A stretch of 64,000 nt of DNA from Actinomadura hibisca NBRC 15177. Lineage in GTDB: Bacteria > Actinomycetota > Actinomycetes > Streptosporangiales > Streptosporangiaceae. Positions 51,764 to 60,741 of this stretch are shown piece after piece. The position numbers and the translations under genes were made by a program. The notes below the pieces were generated by a model, which worked only from the letters and a program-made list of their open reading frames with translations, did no database searches and had not been told where the DNA came from. Where the stretch lies: the NCBI RefSeq assembly GCF_001552635.1, contig NZ_BCRO01000071.1, positions 1 to 64,000 of the forward strand, in the 5' to 3' direction. Each line of letters begins with the position of its first letter. Position 1 is the first letter of the stretch.

Positions 51764-52762
51764 ATGCGTCCCAAGACCCGCAGATGGCTGGCAGCCCTGG
51801 CCGCCCTCCTCGCCATGACCACAGGCCTGGGCGGCGTGGTGATCTGGCAGAACTCCTACGCCATGCATGAACAGCGCGTCTCGATCAAGCACGGAACCCG
51901 CACCCTGACCGGCGTCCTGGCCACCCCCGACGACGGCCGCGCCCGGCACGGCCTCGTCGTCCACGTCCACGGCGACGGCCCCACCGACGCCACCCACCAG
52001 GACGGCTACAAACCCATGTGGGAGGCCAACGCCAAAGCGGGCTACGCCTCCCTCTCCTGGGACAAGCCCGCCCACTGGCTCGACCAGAGCATGGACGACC
52101 GGGCCGACGAGGTGACGGCCGCGATCGCCTGGGCCCGCGCCCGCCCCGACGTCGACCCCGACCGCATCGGTCTCTGGGGCACGAGCCAGGCGGGCTGGGT
52201 CCTGCCGAAGGTCGCCGCCAGAACGCCGGTCGCCTTCGTCCTGGCCGTCTCACCCGCGATCAACTGGCTCCGCCAAGGCCGCTACAACCTCCTGGCCGAA
52301 CTGCGCGCCGACGGCGCGTCCCCGGCCCGCGTGCAGACCGAGGTCGCCAAGAGCGACACCGTCCGCGCCCTCCTGGACCGCCGCGCGCCCTACGCCGAGT
52401 ACCGGACGGCCATGGGCGACGACGCCATGACCCCCGCCCGCTGGACCTTCATCACCAAGAACTACAGGTCAGACGCCACGAAAGACCTGCGAGCCCTGCG
52501 CGGAGTGCCGCTCCTGCTGATCCTGGCGGGCCACGACGTCAACGTGGACACCGCCGACACCGAACGCGTCTACCGCCGCGAACTCCCCGCCCACGCGCTG
52601 ACGGTCAAGCACTACCCGGACGCGACGCACTCCCTGCTCAGGCGGTCGGTCGAACGCTCGAAGACCGCGACCGTCCTGACCGCCCTCTTCCGCCCCCGCG
52701 CCCTGTTCGCCCCCGGCTTCCTGGACGACCAGCGCCGCTTCCTGCAGGCGCTCGGCCGCTGA
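51764..52762 (+). CDS. Alpha/beta hydrolase, membrane-anchored or exported
   Basis: 332 aa. The N-terminal RRWLAALAALLAMTTGLGGVVIW is a signal anchor. The catalytic domain has HGLVVHVHGDGP (oxyanion region), GLWGTSQAGW (nucleophile Ser), LILAGHDVNVDTADTERV (Asp) and HYPDATHSLL (His). It is probably an esterase or peptidase acting outside the cell; the substrate is unknown. GAAAGGTGAG precedes the ATG. Confidence 0.88.
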   Translation: MRPKTRRWLAALAALLAMTTGLGGVVIWQNSYAMHEQRVSIKHGTRTLTGVLATPDDGRARHGLVVHVHGDGPTDATHQDGYKPMWEANAKAGYASLSWDKPAHWLDQSMDDRADEVTAAIAWARARPDVDPDRIGLWGTSQAGWVLPKVAARTPVAFVLAVSPAINWLRQGRYNLLAELRADGASPARVQTEVAKSDTVRALLDRRAPYAEYRTAMGDDAMTPARWTFITKNYRSDATKDLRALRGVPLLLILAGHDVNVDTADTERVYRRELPAHALTVKHYPDATHSLLRRSVERSKTATVLTALFRPRALFAPGFLDDQRRFLQALGR

Positions 52763-52780
52763 CCATCCGCAGGCGCGCCC

Positions 52781-53497
52781 TCACCCCACCCGCTTCTCCA
52801 ACCCGTCCAACACACTCTCCAGCCCGAACGTGAAGCGCCCCTCCAGCACCTCCGCCGTCTCGTTCGCCCAGATCTCCCGCGCGTGCGCCGCCAGCCTCGG
52901 ATGCCGCCCCGCCACCGCCGCGAAGTACGGCTCCAGCTCAGCCAGGATCTCCGACGCCGTCTGCCCGCCCTGGTTCTTCATCCACGCCGACTCGCTCCCC
53001 GCCGCCCCGATCACGTAGTCCACCACCAGCGACAACGCGTACTCCAGCCGGAACCCCGTGAACCCCGCGTGCCCGAACGCCACCAATGTCCCCTCCAGCA
53101 CCCGCGCCGCGTTCGGCCCCAGCAGCGGACGCGCCCCGAACTGCGTCATCGTCCACGGATGCCGGTGGATCATCGTCCGCAGGCTGCGCGCGTAGCCCTC
53201 CGCCGCCGGACGCCACCCGCCCGCCGCCTCCGGGTCGGGCACCTCCACCTCGCCCATCACCCGGTCCATCGCCAGTTCCAGCAGCTCGTCCTTGTTCGCG
53301 ACGTGCCAGTACACCGACGTCGCCCCCGCGTTCAGCTTCGCGCCCAGCCGCCGCATGCTCAGGCCCGTCAGGCCCTCGGCGTCCAGCAGTTCCAGCGCCG
53401 CGTCCACGATCTGGTCGCGGCCCAGCGTCGGCTGGTCGCGGCGGTTCCTGGCGGGGCGTACCCAGACCGACACCGGCTGGGACGGGCGTGCTGCCAT
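52781..53497 (-). CDS. TetR-family regulator of the adjacent MFS gene
   Basis: 238 aa; GAGGAGG before the ATG. LGRDQIVDAALELLDAEGLTGLSMRRLGAKLNAGATSVYWHVANKDELLELAMDRV is the HTH; the C-terminal domain is of the TetR_C_1 (TetR class) type: GFTGFRLEYALSLVVDYVIGA. It is divergent from a DHA2 drug-efflux gene, with inverted repeats between, the classic repressor/pump arrangement. Confidence 0.92.
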   Translation of the reverse strand: MAARPSQPVSVWVRPARNRRDQPTLGRDQIVDAALELLDAEGLTGLSMRRLGAKLNAGATSVYWHVANKDELLELAMDRVMGEVEVPDPEAAGGWRPAAEGYARSLRTMIHRHPWTMTQFGARPLLGPNAARVLEGTLVAFGHAGFTGFRLEYALSLVVDYVIGAAGSESAWMKNQGGQTASEILAELEPYFAAVAGRHPRLAAHAREIWANETAEVLEGRFTFGLESVLDGLEKRVG

Positions 53498-53512
53498 CGG
53501 GCCTCCTCGTCT

Positions 53513-53569
53513 CTCGCACACAGTATCGGGACTTGAACGGCGTACGAGGCGAGTCGTACAGTGTGCGAG
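53513..53569. promoter_or_regulatory. Operator region between tetR and MFS
   Basis: GTACGA-N6-TCGTAC (53542-53559) is a perfect dyad. It sits inside a wider repeat, CTCGCACAC (53513-53521) with its complement at 53561-53569. Confidence 0.55.
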
Positions 53570-53599
53570 CTAACTCGAACGCTGTACTAGAGGAGTGCC

Positions 53600-55063
53600 G
53601 TGACCCCCCATCCCCACCGCTGGCGGATCCTCGCCGTCCTGTGCCTCAGCCTGTTCCTGGTCGTCATGGACAACACGATCCTGAACGTGGCGATCCCGTC
53701 CCTGCTCACCGAGCTGGACGCCACCACCGCCGACGTCCAGTGGGTCATCGACGCCTACTCGCTCGTCTTCGCGGGCCTGCTGCTCACCGCGGGCAGCCTC
53801 GGCGACCGCTACGGCCGCCGCCGCGCCATGCTCATCGGCTTCACCGTCTTCGCCCTGGCGGCCCTCGCCGCCACCGCCGCCACCACGCCCGGCCAGCTCG
53901 TCGCGCTCCGCGCGCTGATGGGCGTGGGCGGCGCGTTCCTCATGCCCGGCACCCTGTCGATCATGGCCCAGGTGTTCCCCGAACAGGAGCGCGCCAAGGC
54001 GTTCGCGATCTGGGGCGGCACCGCCACCGTCGGCGTCGCCGCCGGGCCCACGCTGGGCGGGCTGCTGCTGGAGCACTTCTGGTGGGGCTCGGTCTTCCTG
54101 ATCAACGTGCCGGTGGCCGTCGTCGCCGTGCTCGGCCTGCTGCTGGTGGTGCCCGAGTCGCGCGGCCCGCGCCGCCGCCCCGACGTCGCCGGGGCCCTGC
54201 TGTCCACGCTCGGCATGAGCGCGCTGGTCTGGGCCGTCATCTCCGGCCCCGAGCACGGCTGGACGGGCCCGCGCTCGCTCGGCGGCCTGCTCGTCGCCGC
54301 CGCCGCGCTCGCCGCCTTCGCCGCCTGGCAGCACCGCAACCCCGAGCCGATGCTCGACCTCGCCCTGCTGCGGCGGCGGCGCTTCTCCGGCGCGGCCGTC
54401 ATGATCGCGGTGTTCGGGTTCGCGCTGGCCGGGACGTTGTTCGCCCTCACCCAGTTCCTCCAGATGGTGCTCGGCTACCCGCCCCTGCGCGCCGGGATGG
54501 CGCTGCTGCCCGTCGCCGTCGCCGCCATGGTGGGCAACGGCCTGGGCGCGGCCCTGGAGGGACGGATCGGCGGCGTCCGCGCGCTGGTCACCGGGTTCGT
54601 CGTGCTCGCGGCCGGGTTCGCGTGCCTGGCGGTGGTCGGACCCGGCGACGGCTACCTCGCCGTGCTGCCCGGCCTGCTCGTCCTCGGCTTCGGCTCCGGG
54701 CTCGGCGCGCCGCCCGCCTACAGCACGCTGATGTCGGCCGTCCCCGACGAAGAGGCCGGGATCGGGTCGGCGGTCAACGACGCGGGCGGCGAACTCGGCA
54801 ACGCGCTGGGCGTCGCGGTCCTCGGCAGCGTCATCTCCGCCGCCTACGCCCGCGCCCTCCCCGACGGGACGCCCGGCGCGGCGCGCCACTCGCTCGGCGA
54901 GGCCCTGGCGCTCGGCGACCCCGCCCTCGCCCGCGCCGCGCGGGACGCGTTCGTGCACGCTCTGTCGGTCGGCGCGCTGGCCGCCGGAACGATCACACTG
55001 GTCGCGGCGGTCGCGTCGGCCGTCGTCCTGCGGCCCGCTGAAAAAATCCACGAACCGATGTGA
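53600..55063 (+). CDS. DHA2-type MFS drug-efflux transporter
   Basis: 487 aa, about 14 membrane segments. VVMDNTILNVAIPSLLTELDATTADVQWVIDAYSL (motif D1) and GSLGDRYGRRR (motif A) place it with the EmrB/QacA proton-driven exporters. GAGGAG precedes the GTG. Control by the divergent TetR is likely. Confidence 0.93.
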   Translation: MTPHPHRWRILAVLCLSLFLVVMDNTILNVAIPSLLTELDATTADVQWVIDAYSLVFAGLLLTAGSLGDRYGRRRAMLIGFTVFALAALAATAATTPGQLVALRALMGVGGAFLMPGTLSIMAQVFPEQERAKAFAIWGGTATVGVAAGPTLGGLLLEHFWWGSVFLINVPVAVVAVLGLLLVVPESRGPRRRPDVAGALLSTLGMSALVWAVISGPEHGWTGPRSLGGLLVAAAALAAFAAWQHRNPEPMLDLALLRRRRFSGAAVMIAVFGFALAGTLFALTQFLQMVLGYPPLRAGMALLPVAVAAMVGNGLGAALEGRIGGVRALVTGFVVLAAGFACLAVVGPGDGYLAVLPGLLVLGFGSGLGAPPAYSTLMSAVPDEEAGIGSAVNDAGGELGNALGVAVLGSVISAAYARALPDGTPGAARHSLGEALALGDPALARAARDAFVHALSVGALAAGTITLVAAVASAVVLRPAEKIHEPM

Positions 55064-55118
55064 AAGCGATCGGCCGGTGTGACGGAGTACGGGTGTTCCC
55101 CGACCCCGGAGGTGCTTG

Positions 55119-55151
55119 ATGCCGGACCCCACCCCAGGGGCGGCCGCGTGA
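55119..55151 (+). CDS. 10-codon leader ORF coupled to sigma factor 4
   Basis: CCGGAGG precedes ATG at 55119, which encodes MPDPTPGAAA. Its stop TGA (55149-55151) overlaps the GTG of the sigma gene (GTGA). The sigma gene has only a weak Shine-Dalgarno, so translation may depend on ribosomes finishing this leader. It is Pro-rich, which could slow translation. Confidence 0.5.
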   Translation: MPDPTPGAAA

Positions 55152-55717
55152 CCGCCCCGCCCGACCTCGCCGCACCGGCCGACGAAGAGCTCGTCGCCGC
55201 GTCGCTGCACGACCCCGAGAGCTTCACGGCCGTCTACGACCGGCACTACCCGGCCGTCTACCGCTACGTCGCCGGGCGGCTCGGCACGCAGGCCGCCGAC
55301 GACGTGGCCGCCGAGACCTTCCTGATCGCCTTCCGGCGGCGCGCCACCTTCGACCCCGTCAAGGGGGCGCTGCGGCCCTGGTTGTTCGGCATCGCCACCA
55401 CCCAGATCGGCCAGCACCGCCGCGCCGAGACCCGCCGCTACCAGGCGCTGTCGCGGGTCGGGGCCGAGCCGGACGCCGCCGGGCACGAGGAGCGCGTGCT
55501 CGCGTCCGTGACCGCCGAGCGGCTCCAGCCCAAGCTGGCCCGCGCCCTCGCCAAGCTCTCCCGCAAGAACCGCGACGTCGTGCTGCTCAGCGCGCTCGGC
55601 CAGCTCACCCACGAGGAGATCGCGGCGGCCCTCGGCATCCCCTACGGCACCGTCGGCTCCCGCCTCAGCCGCGCACGCCGCACGCTGCGCGCGGCCCTTG
55701 GCCAGGAAGGACTTTAA
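55148..55717 (+). CDS. ECF sigma factor, pair 4
   Basis: 189 aa. FTAVYDRHYPAVYRYVAGRLGTQAADDVAAETFLIAFRRR, RPWLFGIATTQIGQHRR and LSRKNRDVVLLSALGQLTHEEIAAALGIPYGTVGSRLSRARRTLRAAL. It lies 84 bp after the MFS gene and 2 bp before its membrane partner. The upstream segment TGTGAAAGCGATCGGCC resembles that of pair 2. Confidence 0.92.
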   Translation: MTAPPDLAAPADEELVAASLHDPESFTAVYDRHYPAVYRYVAGRLGTQAADDVAAETFLIAFRRRATFDPVKGALRPWLFGIATTQIGQHRRAETRRYQALSRVGAEPDAAGHEERVLASVTAERLQPKLARALAKLSRKNRDVVLLSALGQLTHEEIAAALGIPYGTVGSRLSRARRTLRAALGQEGL

Positions 55718-55719
55718 CG

Positions 55720-56829
55720 ATGGACGAAATGCGAGCGATCGCCGACATGTTGGACGCAACCCCTTCGGAGCAGAGCACCATGCGTGGACGCAACCGTCTG
55801 ACCACCGAGATCCGCAACCCCGAGGCCGGGAACGGCGCGCAGGCCACCGGACGCCGGCGGCTGCGCTGGCCCGTCCTCGCCGGTGCCGGGCTGGTCACGG
55901 CCGCCGCCGCCGCCACCGCCGCCGCCATCGTCGTGCCGTCCGGCGGCGCGGGCACCGGCACCCCGGGCGGGACGCCGGTCGCCGAGCCCATGACGGCCCG
56001 GACCGTGCTGATGTCGGCCGCCGAGCGCGCCGAGGCCGCGCCCGCCACCGGCCGCTACTGGCACGTGCGGACCCTCGGGGCCCACCCCGTCCAGGTCGGC
56101 CCGGCGAAGAACCGCTACTGGATGGAGCGCCTCCAGATCGAGGAGAGCTGGACCGACCGCGACGGCCGCTCCTGGAGCGGCTACCGGGAGATCGGCGCGC
56201 GCCCCTTCACCGCCGCCGACAACCTCGCCTGGAAGCGCGACGGCCAGCCCGCCAAGTGGGACCTGGGCGTCGGCGACACCGCCGACCGCGCGCGCCTCAC
56301 CCTCCAGACCAAGCCCAAGGCCGGTCTCCTGTCCAAGATCCAGTCCTCGCACACCTTCAACGTGTGCGACAAGAACATGACGTTCAAGCAGCTCCAGGCG
56401 CTGCCGACCGACCCGGCCGCCCTCAGGGCCGCCGTGACCAAGGCCATGAACACCAACGACGACGCCCCCGTGCCCGCCGACGGGCGGCAGGGCTTCCTCC
56501 AGTCCTGCCTGACCGGCCTGCTGGTGGACGTGCCGGTACGGCCGCAGACCCGCGCCGCCGCCTTCCGCGCGCTGGCGGCCATGCCGGGCGTGAAGGCGAC
56601 CGGCGCGACCAAGGACGACCGGGGCCGCCCCGGCGTCGGCCTCTCCGTGCACGCCGGGGGCAACGGGCCGCTCATCCGCCTGGTGATCGACCCCAAGAAC
56701 TCGCTGGTGTTGTCCCAGTCGGTCGAGCAGGTCGGGAAGCTGGCGGTGCTGAAGGGCAAGTCGAAGCGCCAGTCCTACCTCCAGGTCGGCTGGAGCGACG
56801 CGGCCCCGGCCGTCCCGTCCCTGCCCTGA
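55720..56829 (+). CDS. CU044_5270-family membrane partner, pair 4
   Basis: 369 aa. Short N-terminus (MDEMRAIADMLDATPSE), membrane segment WPVLAGAGLVTAAAAATAAAIVV, external domain with ARTVLMSAAERAEAAPATGRYWHVRT and MPGVKATGATKDDRGRPGVGLSV. It has two Cys in the external part (FNVCDKN, LQSCLTG). Same layout as the other three partners. Confidence 0.84.
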   Translation: MDEMRAIADMLDATPSEQSTMRGRNRLTTEIRNPEAGNGAQATGRRRLRWPVLAGAGLVTAAAAATAAAIVVPSGGAGTGTPGGTPVAEPMTARTVLMSAAERAEAAPATGRYWHVRTLGAHPVQVGPAKNRYWMERLQIEESWTDRDGRSWSGYREIGARPFTAADNLAWKRDGQPAKWDLGVGDTADRARLTLQTKPKAGLLSKIQSSHTFNVCDKNMTFKQLQALPTDPAALRAAVTKAMNTNDDAPVPADGRQGFLQSCLTGLLVDVPVRPQTRAAAFRALAAMPGVKATGATKDDRGRPGVGLSVHAGGNGPLIRLVIDPKNSLVLSQSVEQVGKLAVLKGKSKRQSYLQVGWSDAAPAVPSLP

Positions 56830-56867
56830 CCGGCACCCCCTGACCGGCACCCTCTGACCGGCACCGC
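56826..56867. repeat. 14-bp tandem repeat, three copies
   Basis: CTGACCGGCACCCC and close variants at 56826, 56840 and 56854. The first copy contains the stop codon of pair 4. Confidence 0.75.
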
Positions 56868-56883
56868 CCCGCCCTGACCAGCG

Positions 56884-56914
56884 CCTCCCCGCCCGGAGCC
56901 ACCGGGCGGGGAGG
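56884..56914. terminator. Terminator between convergent genes
   Basis: CCTCCCCGCCCGG and its complement (13 bp, 5-nt loop) between pair 4 and the dehydrogenase gene. Confidence 0.85.
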
Positions 56915-56920
56915 TCGCTC

Positions 56921-58453
56921 CTACAGGTCGGACGGCGACGTGCCCGCCTCCGTCAGCGGCAGGCCCAGCGCCGCCCGCTCCGTCAACCACCGGCTCGGCC
57001 GGTAGCGCGGGTCGCCGGTCGCGTCCCGCATCCCTCGCAGGATCTCCGCCACCCGGCCCGCCCCCGCGTGCTCGCCCCACTCCAGCGGGCCGCGCGGGTA
57101 GCCCAGGCCCAGCCGCACGGCCGTGTCGATGTCGGCGGGCGTGGCCAACCGTTGCTCCGCGATACCGCTCCCCACGTTGACGATCGACGCCAGCAACCGC
57201 TGCGCCACCGACGCGGGCCCGTCCCGCACGATCGTCACCGGACGGCCCGTCGCCGCCAGCGCCGCCCACGCCGCGCGCCCCGCCTCCCGGTCCACGCCCG
57301 GATGCACGGCCAGCGTCAGGCGTGTGAAGAACTCACCGAACGGATCGATCCCCAGCACCCGTTCGGAAGGAAGACCTTCCGCCAGCGCCACATCCAGCGC
57401 GCTCCGCCCGTGCGGCGCGACCAGCACCACCGCGTCCGCTGACGGCGTCTCGCCCGTCTCGACCTCGACGTCGCCGAGCAGCGCGTGCAGCCGGTCCCGC
57501 ACCCCCGGCTCGGTCTCGTGCACCCACACCGGCCGCGTCACGCCCGGAGCCTCCGCCTCCGGCGGCTCCTCCTTCGTCCCGCCGGGATAGGCGTAGAAGC
57601 CCTCCCCGCTCTTGCGGCCCAGCAGCCCCGCCTCCGTGCGCGCCCGCGTGATCCGCGACGGCCGCAACCTCGGCTCCCCGTAGAAGCCGTCCCAGATGCT
57701 CTCCAGCACCGGATGCGACACGTCCAGCCCGGTCAGGTCCATCAGCTCGAACGGGCCCATCTTCAGCCCGAGCACGTCCCGCGCGATGCGGTCCACGTCC
57801 ACCGGCTCGGCGACGCCCTCCGCGAGGATCTGCAACGCCTCGGTCACCAGCCCGCGCCCCGCGTGGTTCACCAGGAAGCCCGGCGTGTCCGGCGCGAGCA
57901 CCGGCTCGTGCCCGAGCCGTCGAACGAGGTCCGCGAGCGCCGCCGGAATCCATCCGGCCGTCCGCGCCCCCGGGATCACCTCCACCAGCCGCATCAGCGG
58001 CACCGGATTGAAGAAGTGCAGCCCCGCCAGCCGCGACGGGTCCGCCAGCGCCGCCCCGATGGCCGTCACCGACAACGAGCTGGTGTTCGTCACCAGCACG
58101 GCGTGCTCCGGCGCGACCTTCTCCAGCGCCGCGAACAACTCCCGCTTGGTCGCCAGGTCCTCCCGCACCGCCTCGATGATCAAGTCGCAGTCCTGCAACG
58201 GCGTCAGCGGCTCCCCGACCGGGTACAGCCGCGCCTTGGCCGCCGCCGCGTCCTCGGCCGTCATCCGCCCCTTGGCGGCCAGCCGGTCGAACATCCCGCC
58301 CACGTACTCCACGGCCGCGACCACCGCGTCCATGCGCTGGTCGGCCAGCTCGACGGTCAGCCCGCCCGCCGCCGCGAGCTGCGCGATGCCGCGCCCCATC
58401 ACGCCGGTGCCGATCACCCGGACCCGTCCGGCCCGCTCCGCCCACCGCTCCAT
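56921..58453 (-). CDS. 3-Hydroxyacyl-CoA dehydrogenase
   Basis: 510 aa. VRVIGTGVMGRGIAQLAAAGGLTVELAD binds NAD; CDLIIEAVREDLATKRELF, VLVTNTSSLSVTAIG and GLHFFNPVPLMRLVEVI (catalytic His) follow. Two copies of the C-terminal dehydrogenase domain are present, the second starting near ASVAQRLLASIVNVGSGIAEQRLATPADID, as in PaaH-type enzymes of phenylacetate and fatty-acid breakdown. It is divergent from a thiolase, forming a beta-oxidation pair. Confidence 0.93.
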   Translation of the reverse strand: MERWAERAGRVRVIGTGVMGRGIAQLAAAGGLTVELADQRMDAVVAAVEYVGGMFDRLAAKGRMTAEDAAAAKARLYPVGEPLTPLQDCDLIIEAVREDLATKRELFAALEKVAPEHAVLVTNTSSLSVTAIGAALADPSRLAGLHFFNPVPLMRLVEVIPGARTAGWIPAALADLVRRLGHEPVLAPDTPGFLVNHAGRGLVTEALQILAEGVAEPVDVDRIARDVLGLKMGPFELMDLTGLDVSHPVLESIWDGFYGEPRLRPSRITRARTEAGLLGRKSGEGFYAYPGGTKEEPPEAEAPGVTRPVWVHETEPGVRDRLHALLGDVEVETGETPSADAVVLVAPHGRSALDVALAEGLPSERVLGIDPFGEFFTRLTLAVHPGVDREAGRAAWAALAATGRPVTIVRDGPASVAQRLLASIVNVGSGIAEQRLATPADIDTAVRLGLGYPRGPLEWGEHAGAGRVAEILRGMRDATGDPRYRPSRWLTERAALGLPLTEAGTSPSDL

Positions 58454-58577
58454 CCGCGCCTCCTCAGCTCGCCTCACCGCATTCAACCGCCCGCCGGACG
58501 GCCACCCCGCCGCCGCCCCCGGACCGGAGGGACATACCCTGCGAAAGGCCCTGCCATCGAGCACCGAGGAGCCCGCC

Positions 58578-59786
58578 ATGCGCGAAGCGGTGATCTGCGA
58601 GCCGTCGCGTACCCCGATCGGCCGGTTCGGCGGGGCGCTGAAGTCCGTCCCGCCCGCCGCGCTCGCCGCCACCGTCGTCCGCGCCCTGCTCGACCGCACC
58701 GGCCTGCCCGGCGACGCGGTCGACGAGGTGATCCTCGGGCAGTGCAACCCCAACTCCGACGCCCCCGCCATCGGCCGCGTCGCCGCGCTGGACGCGGGCC
58801 TGCCCGTCACCGTCGGCGGCAGCCAGGTGGACCGCCGCTGCGGCTCGGGCCTCCAGGCCGTCCTGGACGCCGCGATGCAGGTCCAGACCGGCGTCAGCGA
58901 CGTGATCATCGCGGGCGGCGTGGAGAGCATGAGCAACGCGCCGTTCTACACGACCTCGGCCCGCTGGGGCGTGCGCGGCCCCAGCCTCGAACTGCACGAC
59001 GCGCTGGCGCAGGGCCGCGTCACGGCGGGCGGCGTCAACCACCCCGTGCCCGGCGGGATGCTGGAGACGGCCGAGAATCTGCGCCGCGAGTACGGCATCG
59101 GCCGCGCCGAGCAGGACGAGCTGGCCGTCCGCTCGCACCAGCGCGCCGTGGCCGCGCAGCGGGAGGGCCGTTTCGCCGACGAGATCGTTCCCGTGACCGT
59201 GCGCTCCCGCAAGGGCGACACCGTCGTGGACACCGACGAACACCCGCGCCCCGACACCACCGTGGAGGGCCTGGCCGGGCTGCGGCCCGTCCTGGGCAAG
59301 GCCGACCCCGACGCCACCGTCACGGCGGGCAACGCCAGCGGCCAGAACGACGCGGCCGCCGCCTGCGTCGTCACCACGCCCGAACGCGCGGCGGAACTCG
59401 GCCTGCGTCCCCTCGTCCGCCTCGTGTCCTGGGGGCGCGCGGGCGTGCCGCCGCGCACGATGGGCATCGGGCCCGTCCCCGCCACCGCGAAGGCCCTGGC
59501 CGCCGCCGGACTGTCGCTGGCCGACCTCGACCTGATCGAGCTGAACGAGGCGTTCGCCGCCCAGGTCTTGGCCGTCACCCGCGAATGGGGCCTGAAGGAC
59601 GCCGACTGGGACCGCGTCAACGTCAACGGCTCGGGCATCTCGCTGGGCCACCCGGTCGGCGCGACGGGCGCGCGCATCCTGGCCACGCTCGCCCGCGAGA
59701 TGCACCGCCGCGAGGCCCGCTACGGGCTGGAGACGATGTGCATCGGCGGCGGCCAGGGCCTAGCGGCGATCTTCGAACGCGTCTGA
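58578..59786 (+). CDS. Acetyl-CoA C-acyltransferase (thiolase)
   Basis: 402 aa. The nucleophilic Cys lies in DRRCGSGLQAVLDA; SGISLGHPVGATGARI has the catalytic His and MCIGGGQGLAA the second Cys. It cleaves 3-ketoacyl-CoA in beta-oxidation or makes acetoacetyl-CoA. GAGGAGCCC precedes the ATG. The partner dehydrogenase is divergent, 124 bp away. Confidence 0.95.
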   Translation: MREAVICEPSRTPIGRFGGALKSVPPAALAATVVRALLDRTGLPGDAVDEVILGQCNPNSDAPAIGRVAALDAGLPVTVGGSQVDRRCGSGLQAVLDAAMQVQTGVSDVIIAGGVESMSNAPFYTTSARWGVRGPSLELHDALAQGRVTAGGVNHPVPGGMLETAENLRREYGIGRAEQDELAVRSHQRAVAAQREGRFADEIVPVTVRSRKGDTVVDTDEHPRPDTTVEGLAGLRPVLGKADPDATVTAGNASGQNDAAAACVVTTPERAAELGLRPLVRLVSWGRAGVPPRTMGIGPVPATAKALAAAGLSLADLDLIELNEAFAAQVLAVTREWGLKDADWDRVNVNGSGISLGHPVGATGARILATLAREMHRREARYGLETMCIGGGQGLAAIFERV

Positions 59787-59821
59787 CCGGCGACGGCGGC
59801 CTGGCCGCTGACCCGCAGCGC

Positions 59822-60409
59822 CTACCGTCCGGCCGCCCAGTCCGGGTCGCGCCCCGACAACCCCACCAGCCGCTCCAGCGGGGCGGCGTCCGCCGGGACC
59901 GCCACCGGCGGCCCGAACGGCGCGCCCTCCGGCATCTCCCCGGCCGCCGGGTCGAACAGCCCCATGCACGCCTCGACCACATCGTCGGACACCCGGTACG
60001 GCTGGCCGGTGGCGCGCGCGACGTCCCAGCCGTGCACGACGACCTCGTCCAGCGCGATCAGCCCGGCCAGCTCGCCCGGCAGGTCGATCCCGCCCGCCTG
60101 CGTCATGCCCTCCCACGCGGCCGGATCGCGCCACGCCTCCGCCAGCGCGGTGAGCTTCTCGGGGACGCGGGTGCGCCACTCGGCGTCCAGCCGGGAACCG
60201 TCCACCGACGGCGGCGTGGACGGGCCGTCGGCGAAGTCCTTGGCGGCTGCCCGGGTGAAGGCCGACGCCAGCCCGTCCACATGGTCGAGCAGGTCGGCGA
60301 CGGTGTAGTCGGGACAGGGCGTCGGCGCGGTGAGCTGGTCGTCCTTCACGCCGGAGACCACCTCGGCCAGCGCGCGGGCGGCCTCGCCCAGGTCGATCGG
60401 TCGGGACAT
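59822..60409 (-). CDS. TIGR03086-family metal-binding protein (DinB-like)
   Basis: 195 aa. TPCPDYTVADLLDHVDGLASAF carries the first His; GLIALDEVVVHGWDVARATGQPYRV holds the H-x-W-D motif of the mycothiol-dependent DinB superfamily. A mycothiol-linked thiol transfer or detoxification is possible. GAGGAGGGG lies before the ATG, with 9-nt spacing. Confidence 0.88.
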   Translation of the reverse strand: MSRPIDLGEAARALAEVVSGVKDDQLTAPTPCPDYTVADLLDHVDGLASAFTRAAAKDFADGPSTPPSVDGSRLDAEWRTRVPEKLTALAEAWRDPAAWEGMTQAGGIDLPGELAGLIALDEVVVHGWDVARATGQPYRVSDDVVEACMGLFDPAAGEMPEGAPFGPPVAVPADAAPLERLVGLSGRDPDWAAGR

Positions 60410-60741
60410 CGGGAATCCCCTCCTCTTTACCGGTACGGACTCGGGCGGAACGGAGAACTCATCGGTGCCGCACCGCGGGGTGTTACCCGCCGATCGCCGT
60501 GTTCTAAGGTGGCCCGCGCGGAAAGAGTGGCCCAGAGCACGTTCCCGGCCCGGCCCGGGAGGTTTGCACCGGGCCCGGCGCGCCTATATACAGCGCCTGC
60601 ACGTGATCGCGTTGCGTGTCGGGCCGGTGCCGTGTATGACGCCTAAGCTACTCCCGAGTAGTATTCGGGGCCCGGATGAAGTGCAGTCTGTCGCGAGCCC
60701 TACGCTGACAGCCGACGCCCGTACCTCAGGAGGACGGAACA
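60410..60741. other. Divergent region upstream of the Fe-S oxidoreductase
   Basis: 332 bp. TTGCGT and TATGAC, 17 bp apart (about 60612-60640), may form a rightward promoter. CTACTC-CC-GAGTAG (60648-60661) is a perfect 6-bp dyad just after it. GGCCCGG-N10-CCGGGCC (60552-60575) is a GC hairpin. No gene supported. Confidence 0.45.

Noticed and set aside
57485..60646. Plus-strand frame of 1053 codons
   Set aside because: It spans several real genes in the wrong frame; the thiolase occupies a different frame in part of it.
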